Positions 7,793-17,842 of a DNA stretch of 37,395 nt are shown here, in pieces (positions within the stretch are counted from its first letter, which is position 1; each line of letters begins with the position of its first letter). The position numbers were made by a program, and so were the translations under genes. Below the pieces are notes generated by a model. The model was not told where the DNA came from. It saw nothing but the letters and a program-made list of their open reading frames with translations, and searched no databases. Source of the DNA: an uncultured Azospirillum sp. (lineage in GTDB: Bacteria; Pseudomonadota; Alphaproteobacteria; Azospirillales; Azospirillaceae); NCBI RefSeq assembly GCF_946480385.1, contig NZ_CAMLJP010000059.1, forward strand, positions 1 through 37,395. The letters are read 5' to 3'.

Positions 7793-8431
7793 ATGGATCC
7801 CCATCGCATCCACACGGTCGAGGCGTTGCGGCGGCTTTACGACATGCCGACCGAGCGCATGGTGAAGATGACCTTTCCGTTCCTGGACGATCACTGCCTG
7901 CGGTTCGTCGCGGAATCGCCGCTGGTCTTCGTCGCCACCATGGCGGAAAGCGGGATGGACTGTTCGCCGCGCGGCGGCCGGCCGGGCTTCGTGCTGGCGG
8001 AGGATCGCCGCACGCTGGCCCTGCCCGACTGGCCCGGCAACAACAAGCTGTCGTCGATCACCAACCTCCTGACCTCCGACGGGGCTTGCGGGCTGGTGTT
8101 CCTGGTGCCGGGGGTGGATGTCTTCCTGCGGATCAACGGCATCGCCACCGTCACCACCGACCCGGCCCTGCTCGGCCGGCTGAGGGAGGAGGGGCGCATG
8201 CCCAAGGCCGCCATCCGCCTGGCGGTGCGGGAGGCCTTCTTCCATTGCGGCAAGGCGCTGCGGCGGTCGCATCTGTGGCAACCCGACGCCTGGGCCGTGC
8301 CGCAGGACATGCCGTCGCCCGGTCAGGTGGTGAAGGACCAGTCGGGGCTGGCAGAGCTGTCGGTCGAGCAGATCAACGCGATGTACGAGAAGGCGCTGTC
8401 CGAACAGCTCTACAGCGAGGCGGAGCACTGA
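7793..8431 (+). CDS. FMN-dependent PPOX-type flavoprotein
   Basis: A 212-residue member of the pyridoxamine-5'-phosphate oxidase-like split-barrel superfamily, close to the MSMEG_1061 type. Landmarks are a helical N-terminus ([17 protein letters not shown]), the strand [38 protein letters not shown] (FMN-phosphate loop) and [14 protein letters not shown]. The C-terminus has [14 protein letters not shown], typical of this subgroup. These proteins bind FMN or F420 and reduce small molecules; the substrate is unknown. A GGAG-rich ribosome binding site precedes the ATG. The twin operators upstream suggest TetR control and a detoxification role. It converges on xylG with only 4 bp between the genes. 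Confidence 0.88.
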   Translation: MDPHRIHTVEALRRLYDMPTERMVKMTFPFLDDHCLRFVAESPLVFVATMAESGMDCSPRGGRPGFVLAEDRRTLALPDWPGNNKLSSITNLLTSDGACGLVFLVPGVDVFLRINGIATVTTDPALLGRLREEGRMPKAAIRLAVREAFFHCGKALRRSHLWQPDAWAVPQDMPSPGQVVKDQSGLAELSVEQINAMYEKALSEQLYSEAEH

Positions 8432-8435
8432 CGGG

Positions 8436-9236
8436 TCAGGCGGCTCCCGGTCCGGGAACCGCGCCCGGCGGGCATTTGCCGAGGATGATCATCCCCAGCA
8501 CCTCGTCCTTGGTCACATCCGACACGCGGGCGGTGCCGACCAGCTTGCCGTTCTTCATCACATGGATGCGGTCGGCCAGATCGAACACGTCGTGGATGTC
8601 GTGGGAGATCAGGAAGATGCCGATGCCCTCCTGCTTCAGCTGCTTCACCAGCTCTCCCACCTGCTGGGTTTCGGCGGGCCCCAATGCTGCGGTTGGCTCG
8701 TCCATGATGAGGACGCGGGCGTCGAAATGGATGGCGCGGGCGATGGCGACCGACTGGCGCTGGCCGCCAGACAGCGCCTTCACCGGTTCCTTGAAGCGGC
8801 GGAAGTGGGGGTTGAGGCGGCCCATCACCTTGCGTGCCTCCGCCTCCATCGCGTGGTCGTCCAGCGTCCCCCAGGGGGTCAGCTTCTCGCGGCCGAGGAA
8901 GATGTTGGCGGCGGCGTCGACATTGTCGGCCAGCGCCAGCGTCTGGTAGATCGTCTCGATGCCGCAGCGCTTGGCGTCGCGCGGGCTGGCGATCTGGACC
9001 GGCTCGCCGTTCACCCGGATCTCGCCATGGTCGGCGGCATAGGCGCCGGACAGGATCTTGATGAGCGTCGATTTGCCGGCGCCGTTGTGGCCGAGCAGCC
9101 CGACCACCTCGCCGGGGTAAAGGTCGATGCTGACGCCGTCCACCGCCTTGATGCCGCCGAAGGCGATGGAGACGTCGCGCATCTCGACCAGCGGGCGGGT
9201 CGCGGCCTGGGGTTCCGCCATGGCAAGGCCGGTCAT
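8436..9236 (-). CDS. xylG: Xylose ABC transporter ATPase, single-domain type
   Basis: A 266-residue ABC ATPase. The ATG at 9236 overlaps the xylH stop by 4 bp (ATGA). Walker A (GHNGAGKST), the ABC signature (LSGGQRQ), Walker B ([13 protein letters not shown]) and the switch His (ISHDIHDVF) are all intact. Enterobacterial XylG has two fused ATPase domains and about 510 residues; this protein has one. It therefore resembles the single-domain ATPases of rhizobial sugar systems such as FrcA and would work as a homodimer. It energises uptake through XylH of sugar captured by XylF. Substrate assignment comes from the operon with xylA and xylB. Confidence 0.92.
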   Translation of the reverse strand: MTGLAMAEPQAATRPLVEMRDVSIAFGGIKAVDGVSIDLYPGEVVGLLGHNGAGKSTLIKILSGAYAADHGEIRVNGEPVQIASPRDAKRCGIETIYQTLALADNVDAAANIFLGREKLTPWGTLDDHAMEAEARKVMGRLNPHFRRFKEPVKALSGGQRQSVAIARAIHFDARVLIMDEPTAALGPAETQQVGELVKQLKQEGIGIFLISHDIHDVFDLADRIHVMKNGKLVGTARVSDVTKDEVLGMIILGKCPPGAVPGPGAA

Positions 9237-10555
9237 TTCATCCCCCTGCGATAGAGCGTGTCGATATAGACCGCGGCGACCAGCACGATGCCGACGACGA
9301 TGTTCTGCATCGGCGCGTCCACCCCCAGCAGTACCATGCCGGACTGCAAGGACTGCATCACCATGGCGCCGAGCATCGCGCCGAGGATGGTGCCGACGCC
9401 GCCGGCCATCGAGGTGCCGCCGATGATCGCCGCGGCGATGACATACAGCTCGTCCAGCGTGCCGTTGGCGTTGGTGGCGGCGTTCAGCCGGGCGGTGGCG
9501 ATGCAGGCGGACAGGCCGCACAGCGCCCCCATCAGCCCGAACACCATCACCAGGACCCGTTTGGTGTTGATGCCCGACAGCTCCGCCGCCTCCGGATTGC
9601 CGCCGAGCGCGAAGACATAGCGGCCGAAGCGGGTGCGCCGCGACAGGAAGGTCACCGCCACGCCGACCGCCAGCGCGATCAGCACCGGAATGGCGAAGCC
9701 GTGGGCGACGACCGGCAAGGTGCCGTCGGTCGCCAGCCCCTGCGCTTCCATCATCCGGCGCACCACCGGCATGGGCAGGGGATAGGCGTTGACCACCAGC
9801 ACGGCGCCGGTGATGGCGGCGGCGACCAGCAGAATCACCACCCCTTCCGCCCACAGCGGCCGGACCGGAAAGCCGAAGCCGGCCCGGCGCCGCCGCGTCA
9901 TCACGATGGCGGCGACCGACAGCAGGATGGCGGCGATGCCGACCGCCCAGCTGGGACCGGCGCCGATGGCCCCGTCGAAGCCGCCGCCCAGCCGCTTGAA
10001 CAGCCCGTCCATCGGCGCGACGGTCTGGCCGGTCGTCACCCACCATGCGGCGCCGCGCCAGACCAGCAGCCCGCCCAGCGTGACGATGAAGGACGACACG
10101 CCGAGATAGGCGATGACGGCACCCTGCAGCGCCCCCACCGCCCCGCCGACGGCGATCGCCGCCAGCACTGCCACCACCCAGGTCAGCGGATTGTCGAAGC
10201 CCCAGATCTCCGGCAGGATGCGGGCCTGGAGCACGCCGACCACCATGCCGGTGAAGCCCAGGATGGAGCCCACCGACAGGTCGATGTTGCGGGTGACGAT
10301 GACCAGCACCATGCCCGTCGCCATCACGGCGACGGACGCGGTCTGCACCGACAGGTTCCACAGGTTGCGCGGGGTCAGGAAGGCGCCGCCGGTCAGGATG
10401 TCGAAGCCGATCCAGACGACGGCCAGCGCCCCGATCATCCCGACCATGCGGGTGTCCAGCTCCAGCGCGCGCAGGGCGTCGCCGATGCCGGCCCGCCGTC
10501 CGGCCGGCGTCCCCGAAGAGGACGCCGAGGACAGGGTGGTGGACGGCTCCGCCAT
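9233..10555 (-). CDS. xylH: Xylose ABC transporter permease
   Basis: A 440-residue multi-pass inner-membrane protein of the BPD_transp_2 family. I chose the ATG at 10555, which overlaps the xylF stop by 4 bp; the open frame extends 14 codons further but inside xylF. Characteristic segments are [54 protein letters not shown] and [20 protein letters not shown]. The sequence suggests about ten to twelve membrane helices. At 440 residues it is longer than the 393-residue E. coli XylH, with a larger loop around residues 200-250 (RRRRAG). It forms the channel for XylF-delivered sugar with a XylG dimer. Confidence 0.93.
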   Translation of the reverse strand: MAEPSTTLSSASSSGTPAGRRAGIGDALRALELDTRMVGMIGALAVVWIGFDILTGGAFLTPRNLWNLSVQTASVAVMATGMVLVIVTRNIDLSVGSILGFTGMVVGVLQARILPEIWGFDNPLTWVVAVLAAIAVGGAVGALQGAVIAYLGVSSFIVTLGGLLVWRGAAWWVTTGQTVAPMDGLFKRLGGGFDGAIGAGPSWAVGIAAILLSVAAIVMTRRRRAGFGFPVRPLWAEGVVILLVAAAITGAVLVVNAYPLPMPVVRRMMEAQGLATDGTLPVVAHGFAIPVLIALAVGVAVTFLSRRTRFGRYVFALGGNPEAAELSGINTKRVLVMVFGLMGALCGLSACIATARLNAATNANGTLDELYVIAAAIIGGTSMAGGVGTILGAMLGAMVMQSLQSGMVLLGVDAPMQNIVVGIVLVAAVYIDTLYRRGMK

Positions 10556-11613
10556 CAGTTGCAGGCCTTGACGCTGCCGGGCTTCACGCCCTGGCACACC
10601 ACGTCCTTGGTCACCCAGCCGGCGTCGATCACCGTGCCGAGATTGTCCTTGGTGATGGCGATCGGGGTCAGGAACAGCGAGGTCATCTTCTGCTTCTTCG
10701 GGCCGCCGTCGAAGCTGATGGCGCCGGCGATGTCGGTCATCTTCTTGCCGCCGGCCAGTTCCATGGCGATCTCCGCGGCGCGGCGGCCGAGTTCACGGGC
10801 GTCCTTCCACACCGAGACCGTCTGGGTGCCGAGCGCGATGCGGTTCAGCGCCGCCTTGTCGCCGTCCTGGCCTGACACCGGCACGGTTCCGGCCAGGCCC
10901 TGCGCCGCCAGCGCCGCGACGGCGCCGCCCGCCGTGCCGTCGTTGGAGGCGACCACGGCGTCGACCTTGTTGTTGTTCTTGGTCAGGATCTGTTCCATGT
11001 TCTGCTGCGCGATGGCCGGCAGCCATTTGTCGGTGTAGGCCTCGCCGACATTCTTCACGTCGCCGCGGTCGATGGCCGCCTTCAGAACCTCCATCTGGCC
11101 GGCGAACAGGAAATCGGCGTTGGGATCGGTGGAACTGCCCTTGATGAAGGCATAGTTGCCCTTGGGCTTCATCGCGAACACGCTGCGGGCCTGGAGGCGG
11201 CCGACCTCCTTGTTGTCGAAGGTGATGTAGAAGGCGGACGGGATTTCGATCAGGCGGTCATAGCCGACGACCGGGATGCCTTCGGCGGCGGCCTTCTCCA
11301 CCGCCGGGCGGATGGCGTCGCTGTCCTGCGCCAGGATGATCAGCGCCTGGGCGCCGCGCGAGATCAGCGATTCGATGTCGGAGAGCTGCTTGGCCGGCGA
11401 GGATTGCGCGTCGGCCGACAGGTATTTGCCGCCGGCCTTCTCGATGACGGCCTTGATCGCGGCCTCGTCGGTCTTCCAGCGCTCTTCCTGGAAGTTGGAC
11501 CAGGACACGCCGACCGTGGTGCCGGCGGCGAGCGCGGCGGTGGAGGTCATGGTGGTCGCGGCGGCCAGCGTCAGGAACAGGCCGGCCATGGTGGCGGTGA
11601 GGCGGTGCTTCAT
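10555..11613 (-). CDS. xylF: D-xylose-binding periplasmic protein
   Basis: A 352-residue sugar-binding protein with GGGAGGAAA 5 bases before the ATG. The signal peptide ends around ALA-AGT at residues 29-32. The fold is type I periplasmic binding (ribose/LacI-like): [77 protein letters not shown] and [15 protein letters not shown]. These match XylF closely, including the DNKEVG and ASNDGTAGG sugar-contact loops. It is the first gene of the transporter block and is 198 bp downstream of xylA, so it may have its own processing or promoter; a palindromic element fills that gap. Confidence 0.95.
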   Translation of the reverse strand: MKHRLTATMAGLFLTLAAATTMTSTAALAAGTTVGVSWSNFQEERWKTDEAAIKAVIEKAGGKYLSADAQSSPAKQLSDIESLISRGAQALIILAQDSDAIRPAVEKAAAEGIPVVGYDRLIEIPSAFYITFDNKEVGRLQARSVFAMKPKGNYAFIKGSSTDPNADFLFAGQMEVLKAAIDRGDVKNVGEAYTDKWLPAIAQQNMEQILTKNNNKVDAVVASNDGTAGGAVAALAAQGLAGTVPVSGQDGDKAALNRIALGTQTVSVWKDARELGRRAAEIAMELAGGKKMTDIAGAISFDGGPKKQKMTSLFLTPIAITKDNLGTVIDAGWVTKDVVCQGVKPGSVKACN

Positions 11614-11680
11614 CGTGTTTCCTCCCTAAGTGGCCGTCCTGGGGTGGCGGCCTTGTTGATCGACGTGAAGTTTGCCAAAT

Positions 11681-11797
11681 CCCCCTCTCCCCCCCGGGGA
11701 GAGGGTCGGGGTGAGGGGGATGCACATGCTGGAATCTTGTCGGAGGGCCGCCGCGCGACCCCCTCACCCTAACCCTCTCCCAGGGGGGGAGAGGGGA
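11681..11797. repeat. REP-like palindromic element between xylA and xylF
   Basis: A G/C-tract-rich inverted repeat. The left arm (11681-11720) reads as CCCCTCTCC, then GGGGAGAGGG, then GGTGAGGGGG. The right arm (11759-11797) is its near complement (CCCCCTCACCC, then CCCTCTCCC, then GGGGGAGAGGGG). Both arms can also fold locally. Its sister copy at 17785-18000 has the same boxes, so this is a dispersed extragenic palindrome. In the mRNA it could pause decay or terminate some transcripts between xylA and xylF. Confidence 0.75.
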
Positions 11798-11811
11798 TAC
11801 TGTCGCGGGGG

Positions 11812-13134
11812 TTAGACGTACCGGTTGACGATGTTCTCCAGATACTCCTGCCGGCCGGAGCGCGGCTGGGGGTTGATGCCGCCGGACAGCGCGCGGTCGG
11901 CCAGCGTGGCGAGGTCTCGGCCGCCGGACAGGATCGCTTGGGCTTCCGCGCCGTCCCAGCCGGCGTAGCGTTCGGCCAGCGGCTTGGTCAGGGCGCCGTC
12001 CTCCAGCATCTGTGCGGCTTGCAGCAGGGCGCGGGCGCAGGTGTCGATGCCGCCGATGTGGCCGTGCAGCAGGTCGGCGGGGTCGAGCGACTGGCGGCGG
12101 ATCTTGGCGTCGAAGTTCAGGCCGCCGGTGGTGAAGCCGCCGCCCTTGAGGATGTCGTGCATCACCACCGTCAGCTCGCCGACATCGTTGGCGAACTGGT
12201 CGGTGTCCCAGCCCAACAGCGCGTCGCCGCGGTTCATGTCGAGCGAACCGAAGATGCCGAGCGCCAGCGCCAGCGCCACCTCGTGCTGGAAGCTGTGGCC
12301 GGCGAGGATAGCGTGGTTCTGCTCGATGTTCACCCGCACGTCGGCCAGCAGGTCGTAGCGCTCCAGGAAGCCGTAGACGGTGGCGACGTCGAAGTCGTAC
12401 TGGTGCTTGGTCGGCTCGCGCGGCTTCGGTTCGATCAGGATCGGGCCGTCGAAGCCGATCTTGTGCTTGTGCTCCACCACCATCGCCAGGAAGCGGCCCA
12501 TCTGGTCCAGCTCGCGCTTCAGGTCGGTGTTCAGCAGCGTCTCGTAGCCCTCGCGGCCGCCCCACATGACGTAGTTGGCGCCGCCCAGCGCATGTGTGGC
12601 CTCCAGCGCCGCGCGCACCTGCCCGCAGGCATAGAGGAAGACGTCGGGGTCCGGGTTGGTCGCGGCGCCGGCCATGTAGCGGCGGTGGGAGAACAGGTTG
12701 GCGGTGCCCCACAGCAGACGGACCTTGGCGGTCTCCATCTTGGCCGCGAACAGCTCGGTGATGGCCTTCAGGTTGTCGGTGCTTTCGGCCAGCGTGGCGC
12801 CTTCCGGCGCGGCGTCGAGGTCGTGGAAGCAGAAATAGGGGATGTCGAGCAGGCGGAACATCTCGAAGGCGACGTCGGCCTTGTCGCGCGCCGCCGCCAT
12901 CGGGTCCTGGCCGGGGCGCATCCACGGGCGCTGGAAGGTCTCGCCGCCGAAGGGATCGCCGCCCGGCCAGCAGAAGCTGTGCCAGTAGCAGGCGGCCAGC
13001 CGCAGATGGTCCTCCATCCGCTTGCCCAGCACCACGCGGTCCTTGTCGTACCAGCGGTAGGACAGCGGGTCGCGGCTGTCCGGTCCGCGGTAGGTGACCG
13101 GGGACAGGTCGCCGAAGAAAGAGGCGGTGCTCAA
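11812..13134 (-). CDS. xylA: Xylose isomerase
   Basis: A 440-residue enzyme converting D-xylose to D-xylulose, using two divalent metal ions in a TIM barrel. It aligns over its full length with E. coli XylA (also 440 residues). Catalytic and metal segments are present: [11 protein letters not shown] (catalytic His), [26 protein letters not shown] (metal Glu), [15 protein letters not shown] and WDTDQF. The start is a TTG at 13134 that overlaps the xylB stop (TTGA), with AAGGAG 8 bases upstream; no ATG gives a full N-terminus. It is cytoplasmic and works directly before XylB. Confidence 0.97.
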   Translation of the reverse strand: MSTASFFGDLSPVTYRGPDSRDPLSYRWYDKDRVVLGKRMEDHLRLAACYWHSFCWPGGDPFGGETFQRPWMRPGQDPMAAARDKADVAFEMFRLLDIPYFCFHDLDAAPEGATLAESTDNLKAITELFAAKMETAKVRLLWGTANLFSHRRYMAGAATNPDPDVFLYACGQVRAALEATHALGGANYVMWGGREGYETLLNTDLKRELDQMGRFLAMVVEHKHKIGFDGPILIEPKPREPTKHQYDFDVATVYGFLERYDLLADVRVNIEQNHAILAGHSFQHEVALALALGIFGSLDMNRGDALLGWDTDQFANDVGELTVVMHDILKGGGFTTGGLNFDAKIRRQSLDPADLLHGHIGGIDTCARALLQAAQMLEDGALTKPLAERYAGWDGAEAQAILSGGRDLATLADRALSGGINPQPRSGRQEYLENIVNRYV

Positions 13135-14594
13135 GACGCGAACTCCTTGGCAAGGGGGTAGAGCCGGCGCCAGCGCAGCCAGGCCTGGCTGTACGCCTCG
13201 GCGCGGGCCGGATCGGGGGTGAAGGTCTCAAGACGGCGGGGCTTGCGGCAGACGGTGGCGGGGGATTCCCCGGTCGCCGCCATGCGGCCGAGATGGGCGG
13301 CGCCCAGCGCGGCGCCGACCTCGCCATCCTCGATGCGGTGGATGGTGACGCCGATGGCGTCGGCGCAGATGCGCGCCCACAGCCGGGAGCGGGAACCGCC
13401 GCCGGCGAGGTCGAAGACTGTCGGGGCGGAGTTGGGCGTGTCGGCCCCGAGTGCGACGAGGTTGTCGCGGGAGGCGAAGGCGACGCCCTCCAGCACCGCC
13501 TGGACCATGGCGTCGCGCGTGGTCTCCGCCGACAGGCCGGCGAACAGGCCGCGCACGGTGGCGTCGTTGTGCGGAGTGCGCTCGCCCGACAGGTAGGGCA
13601 GGAAGGCGACCGGCGACGGGCCGTCCACCGCATCGCCGAGCGGGGCCAGCAGCTCCGTCTCCGGCGCGCCGAGGGTGGAGGCGGCCCAGGCCAGCGAGGC
13701 GGCCGACGACAGCATGACGCCCATCTGGTGCCAGACGCCGGGCAGCGCGTGGCAGAAGGCATGGACCGCCATCGCCGGGTTGGGCAGGAAGCGGTCGGTC
13801 GTCCGCCACACCACGCCGGAGGTGCCGAGGCTGAGGAAACCGTCGCCGGGCGTGATGGCGCCGAGCCCGACGGCGCTGGCGGCACAATCCCCTGCCCCGC
13901 CCGCCACCACCGGCGGCGTCGGCATGCCCCAGCGGCGGGCCAATTCGGGCGACAGCCGGGCGACGGCATCGGAGCCTTCGGCCAGTTCCGGCATATGGGC
14001 GCGGGTCATGCATGTGGCGGCGAGCAGGTCGTCGGACCAGTCGCGGCGGGCGACGTCCAGCCACAGCGTGCCGGAGGCGTCGGACATCTCCTCCACCATC
14101 GCGCCGGTCAGGCGCCAGCGGACGTAAGCCTTGGGCAGCAGGACCTTGGCGAGGGCGGCGAAGATTTCCGGCTCCTCCTCCGCCACCCACAGCAGCTTCG
14201 GGGCGGTGAAGCCGGGCATGGCGATGTTGCCGCTGATGGAACGGAGCGTCGGGAGGGTTTCCTCCAGCGTCGCGCACTGGCGGTGGGAACGGCCGTCGTT
14301 CCACAGGATGGCCGGACGCAGCACCCGGTTGTCGGCGCCCAGCAGAACCGCGCCGTGCATCTGGCCGGAGAAGCCGATGCCGATCACGGCGGCGAGGTCC
14401 GCCGGCTGGCGTTCGGCCAGCTCGTCCACCGCGGCGATGGCGGCGGCGACCCAGTCCTCCGGCTCCTGCTCCGACCACAGGGGATGGGGGCGGGAGACGG
14501 TGCAGGGGCGGGACGCGCTGCCGGCGACGGCCCCGTCGGCGTCGGTCAGCACCGCCTTGACGCTCGAGGTGCCGATGTCGATCCCGAGAAACAT
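13131..14594 (-). CDS. xylB: Xylulokinase
   Basis: A 487-residue FGGY-family kinase phosphorylating D-xylulose to xylulose 5-phosphate, which enters the pentose phosphate pathway. The ATG at 14594 begins a canonical nucleotide-binding N-terminus ([13 protein letters not shown]). The SGQMHG motif is diagnostic of xylulokinases. [30 protein letters not shown], a [11 protein letters not shown] loop with the catalytic Asp, and [14 protein letters not shown] follow as in E. coli XylB. It starts 41 bp after the lacI-type gene and overlaps xylA by 4 bp, so regulator, kinase and isomerase share an mRNA. Confidence 0.96.
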   Translation of the reverse strand: MFLGIDIGTSSVKAVLTDADGAVAGSASRPCTVSRPHPLWSEQEPEDWVAAAIAAVDELAERQPADLAAVIGIGFSGQMHGAVLLGADNRVLRPAILWNDGRSHRQCATLEETLPTLRSISGNIAMPGFTAPKLLWVAEEEPEIFAALAKVLLPKAYVRWRLTGAMVEEMSDASGTLWLDVARRDWSDDLLAATCMTRAHMPELAEGSDAVARLSPELARRWGMPTPPVVAGGAGDCAASAVGLGAITPGDGFLSLGTSGVVWRTTDRFLPNPAMAVHAFCHALPGVWHQMGVMLSSAASLAWAASTLGAPETELLAPLGDAVDGPSPVAFLPYLSGERTPHNDATVRGLFAGLSAETTRDAMVQAVLEGVAFASRDNLVALGADTPNSAPTVFDLAGGGSRSRLWARICADAIGVTIHRIEDGEVGAALGAAHLGRMAATGESPATVCRKPRRLETFTPDPARAEAYSQAWLRWRRLYPLAKEFAS

Positions 14595-14635
14595 GACTGT
14601 CGACCTTATCTGATGCCCGTGGGGCTTGATGTCTT

Positions 14636-15694
14636 TCAGGGCAGGTTGTCGCGCAGGATGACCTGGACCCGGATGTGTTCCTGCGCCGTGACGATCTCCT
14701 GGCCGGTGACCAGGGCGTGGAGCACCCGTGCCATCGAGCGCGCCTCGTGTCCCGGATCCTGGGCGACCAGGGCGGCGAAGGTGCCGTCCAGCAGCATGCG
14801 GCGGGTGGCTGGGGTCAACTCGTGACCGACGCAGAGGATCTTGCGGGCGAGACCGGCCTCGGCCAGCGCCTCGCCGATGCCGACCGAGCCTTCGCCGGTG
14901 TTGTAGATCGCCACCAGATCGGGGGTGTCGGCCAGCATGCGGCGGACCAGATCGCGGTTGCGCTCCGGATCGTCGCGTCCCTCCACCGGAATCAGGCGGG
15001 TGAGGTGGGGATATTCCTCCGCCAGCACCTGTCCGAAGCCGAAACGGCGTTCGGCATGGTCGCGCAGGCTGCCCGATCCGGTGACGATGCCGACGGAGCC
15101 GCCGGGCTCGCCATTCCGTGGGGGGCCGAGGAAGCGGCCGACCAGCGACCCGGCGGTGCGGCCGGCGGCGATGTTGTCGATGCCGACATAATGCTGGCGC
15201 CGCGAGGTCGGGGCGTCCGACACCAGCGTCACCACCGCCACGCCGGCTTCCACCAGATCGTCGATGGCGGCGCGGATGCGCGGATGGTCGAGAGCCACCA
15301 ACGCCACCCCGTCGAAGCGGCCCGGCAGGGTGGACAGCTCCGCCGCCAGGGTGTCGGCGTCGAACACGTCGGTCTCGACGATCTCCACCCCGATACGGCG
15401 GGCGCGGAACCAGTCTGCCTGGGCGCGGATGTTGTCGGCGATGTCCATCATGAAGCGGTTGCCGCCGCCGGGCAGAACCACGGCGAAGCGCCAGGAGCGC
15501 GCCCGCGCCAGCTCCGCCGCGGCAGCCAAGGGCCGGAAGCCCAGACGCTGCACCGCCTCCTGCACCTTGGTCGCGGTCTTGGCGCTGACGCCGGGGCGGC
15601 CATTGACCACCCGGTCGGCGGTGGCAAGGCTGACGCCAGCCGCGGCGGCCACATCGCGCAAGGTCAGGGGTGCATCGTTGACTTGATTGTTCAT
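14636..15694 (-). CDS. LacI-family regulator of the xylose operon
   Basis: A 352-residue repressor-type protein. The N-terminal lac-type helix-turn-helix and hinge are clear (LTLRDVAAAAGVSLATADRVVNGRPGVS, residues about 10-37, then VQEAVQRLGFRP). The remaining residues form a periplasmic-binding-protein-like sensor domain (RWFAVVLPGG-type strand, FDGVALVALDHPRI, VGIDNIAAGRTAGSLVGRF, AIYNTGEGSVGIGEAL). It is the first gene of the operon, so it probably regulates itself with xylBAFHG. The ligand is likely xylose or a derivative, inferred from context. E. coli instead uses an AraC-type XylR. Confidence 0.92.
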   Translation of the reverse strand: MNNQVNDAPLTLRDVAAAAGVSLATADRVVNGRPGVSAKTATKVQEAVQRLGFRPLAAAAELARARSWRFAVVLPGGGNRFMMDIADNIRAQADWFRARRIGVEIVETDVFDADTLAAELSTLPGRFDGVALVALDHPRIRAAIDDLVEAGVAVVTLVSDAPTSRRQHYVGIDNIAAGRTAGSLVGRFLGPPRNGEPGGSVGIVTGSGSLRDHAERRFGFGQVLAEEYPHLTRLIPVEGRDDPERNRDLVRRMLADTPDLVAIYNTGEGSVGIGEALAEAGLARKILCVGHELTPATRRMLLDGTFAALVAQDPGHEARSMARVLHALVTGQEIVTAQEHIRVQVILRDNLP

Positions 15695-15729
15695 GCCGCG
15701 AACATATGCCGAGGTTATGAGGTACGCAA
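15688..15729 (-). promoter_or_regulatory. Candidate xylose-operon promoter and operator
   Basis: Read on the minus strand, TTGCGT (15729-15724) and TATGTT (15706-15701) are separated by 17 bp, a good sigma-70-like spacing. The predicted start of transcription falls at or within a few bases of the ATG at 15694, and no Shine-Dalgarno sequence is visible, so the mRNA may be leaderless. A dyad TGTTC-N7-GAACA (15688-15704) covers the -10 box and start codon and could be the repressor's operator. By eye only. Confidence 0.4.
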
Positions 15730-15732
15730 CTC

Positions 15733-15765
15733 AAAAACAGAGGTGCCGCCGTCCCTCTGTCTTTT
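15733..15765. terminator. Bidirectional terminator-like hairpin upstream of the xylose operon
   Basis: A 7-bp stem ACAGAGG/CCTCTGT (15737-15743 with 15754-15760) with a 10-base loop is followed by CTTTT on the plus strand and by TTTTTG on the minus strand. It could shield the operon promoter from read-through. The rest of the gap to 15994 (about 230 bp) shows no gene or clear site. Confidence 0.5.
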
Positions 15766-15994
15766 GGCCGATCCCTGCCAGGGTTGGGCCAGTTGCCGTC
15801 TGGAGCGTTAAGGTGCGTACGTCAGTATGCTGCGGGTTGCCGCCGTCATAGGGCTTAGGCGGCGCGAATCGCTGTCCCCGACCGGAGACTGCGCTACTCC
15901 CGATGGGGTTCGACACCTTCGATTGCACCCATGACGGGGGGACTCGCGGGAATTTAGGCTTGCTCCTCCCTCGTGCCACAGCCAGCAGGGTGGA

Positions 15995-17842
15995 ATGCCG
16001 CAGCTGAGAACCCATCAGCAACTGGTCAGCGCCATCGCCAACGCCATCGGCCAGCAGCAGACGGAGGTTCGCGACGTTCTGGCGGCGGTGACGCCCGGCG
16101 GGGGAAAATCGCTGCTGCCGGTGATCATGGCGGCGGCGCTGCACAAGGCAGGGCGGATCGATCGCGTCTGCTGGATCGTGCCGCGCGACAGCCTGCGCCA
16201 GCAGGCGGAGGAGGCCTTCGTCGATCCGCGCTGGCGCGAGCTGTTGGGACACACCATCGCCCTGCGGGCGGCGGAGAACGGGCGCGACCTCTGCCGCGGC
16301 CTGCAGGGCTACATCACGACCTATCAGGCGGTGGCCGCCGCGCCGGACCTGCATCTGCAGGAGTTCAGGCGTCACCGCTACCTGCTGGCGGTGGACGAGC
16401 TGCACCATCTGCCGGCGGTGTTCGACACCGACCGCATGGCGGCGGTCGAGGAGGAAACGGCCTGGAGCCGGTCGATCCTGCCGCTGCTGGAGAATGCGTC
16501 GGCCCGGCTGCTGATGAGCGGGACGCTGGAGCGTGCCGACGGCCGGCCGATCCTGTGGCTGCCCTACCGCGCGCCGCAGGGGACGCGGAAGGTGCGGGAG
16601 ATCGACTTCAAGGCGCCGGGTTGGGCGGTGGTCGGCTATTCGCGCCGGCAGGCGCTGGCGGAGAAGGCGATCCTGCCCGTCACCTTCGGGGCGATGGACG
16701 GCTCGGCCTCCTGGCTGGACGCGGAGCGGACCAACCGCTGGGTCGATGCGCTGTCCAAGGCGGGGGAGAACACGCGCGACGCCCTGTTCACCGCGCTGCG
16801 CACCGGCTTCGCCCAGGCTATGCTGCGCGAGGCCTACCGCTCCTGCCGGGAGCATCGGGCGAAGCGGCGGGCGGAGCTGAAACTGCCGAAAGGGCGCGAC
16901 GATCCGGGGTTGGGCAAGCTGCTGGTGATCGCGCCGGACCAGGGAACGGCGCGCTTCTATCTGGAGACTCTGCAGGGCTGGATGCCGAAGGAGCAGGCCG
17001 GGCGCATGGCGCGGCTCGCCATTTCGGACTGCCGCGACGCGCAGGAGGTGGTCGCCGCCTTCCGGCTGCGGCCGGAGCCGGCGGTTCTGGTCTCCGTCGC
17101 CATGGCTTATGAGGGGTTGGACGCGCCGTCGATCACCCATGTCGCCTGCCTGACGCACATCCGCTCCCGCCCCTGGCTGGAGCAGGCGATCGCGCGGGCG
17201 ACGCGGGTGGACCCGCATGGCGGACCCTATGACCGGCAGCGGGCGCTGATCTACCACCCCTCCGACGCGCTGTTCGAACAGTTCCGCACCATGGTGGAGA
17301 CCCAGCAGGGCACCCGCGCCATGGTGAAGACCCGCCGCCCGCAGCAGGAGTTGCCGTTCGAGCGGTCGGCGGAGCGGGAGCCGGAGATCATCCCGCTGGA
17401 GTCCAATGCCACGGCGCTGAGCTTCGCCGTGGTGGCGCCGGGGCCGGACTTCGGGGCGCAGGGGCGCGATCCGGGGGAACTTCCGCTGACGCCGAGCGCG
17501 GCGGAGCATCACCTGCGCCAGCGCATCGGACAACTGGTCGCCGCGCAGGTGATCGAGGACGAGGACAACAACCTCGTTGCCGAGGGGCCGACCGGCTACC
17601 ACATCTACAACGCCGTGCTGAAGCGGCTGATGAAGAAGGCGCGCTCCGAAATGACGCTGTCGGAGCTGGAGGCGACGGTCGGCTGGCTGGAGCGCAATCG
17701 GCTGTCGGACCACCGGCACCTGATCGTCGACGATCCGCAGTTTACATGGTCGACGCGGCGGCGGGGGGCGGCAATCCCTTACAACTCCCTCTCCCGCCCC
17801 GGGAGAGGGAAGGGGCCCGCCGCGAAGCGGTGGGAAGGGTGA
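15995..17842 (+). CDS. DEAD/DEAH-type superfamily 2 helicase
   Basis: A 615-residue ATP-dependent nucleic-acid translocase of the SF2 class. Motif I is TPGGGKS (about residues 33-39), motif II is DELHH (134-138), motif III is LMSGT (173-177) and motif VI is QAIARATR (398-405). VSVAMAYEGLDAPSITHVACL is the motif V region. The insert between the two RecA lobes is rich in basic residues. The C-terminal 120 residues have a helical part (LRQRIGQLVAAQVIEDEDNN to LSELEATVGWLE), possibly a small regulatory domain. The last 18 residues are encoded by a REP-like element. There is no nuclease, methylase or partner gene adjacent, so its pathway (repair, defence or other) is unknown. Confidence 0.85.
   Translation: MPQLRTHQQLVSAIANAIGQQQTEVRDVLAAVTPGGGKSLLPVIMAAALHKAGRIDRVCWIVPRDSLRQQAEEAFVDPRWRELLGHTIALRAAENGRDLCRGLQGYITTYQAVAAAPDLHLQEFRRHRYLLAVDELHHLPAVFDTDRMAAVEEETAWSRSILPLLENASARLLMSGTLERADGRPILWLPYRAPQGTRKVREIDFKAPGWAVVGYSRRQALAEKAILPVTFGAMDGSASWLDAERTNRWVDALSKAGENTRDALFTALRTGFAQAMLREAYRSCREHRAKRRAELKLPKGRDDPGLGKLLVIAPDQGTARFYLETLQGWMPKEQAGRMARLAISDCRDAQEVVAAFRLRPEPAVLVSVAMAYEGLDAPSITHVACLTHIRSRPWLEQAIARATRVDPHGGPYDRQRALIYHPSDALFEQFRTMVETQQGTRAMVKTRRPQQELPFERSAEREPEIIPLESNATALSFAVVAPGPDFGAQGRDPGELPLTPSAAEHHLRQRIGQLVAAQVIEDEDNNLVAEGPTGYHIYNAVLKRLMKKARSEMTLSELEATVGWLERNRLSDHRHLIVDDPQFTWSTRRRGAAIPYNSLSRPGRGKGPAAKRWEG

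Noticed and set aside
11258..13969. 903-codon minus-strand frame overlapping xylF, xylA and xylB in another frame
   Set aside because: All three genes are identified in their own frames by full-length family matches.
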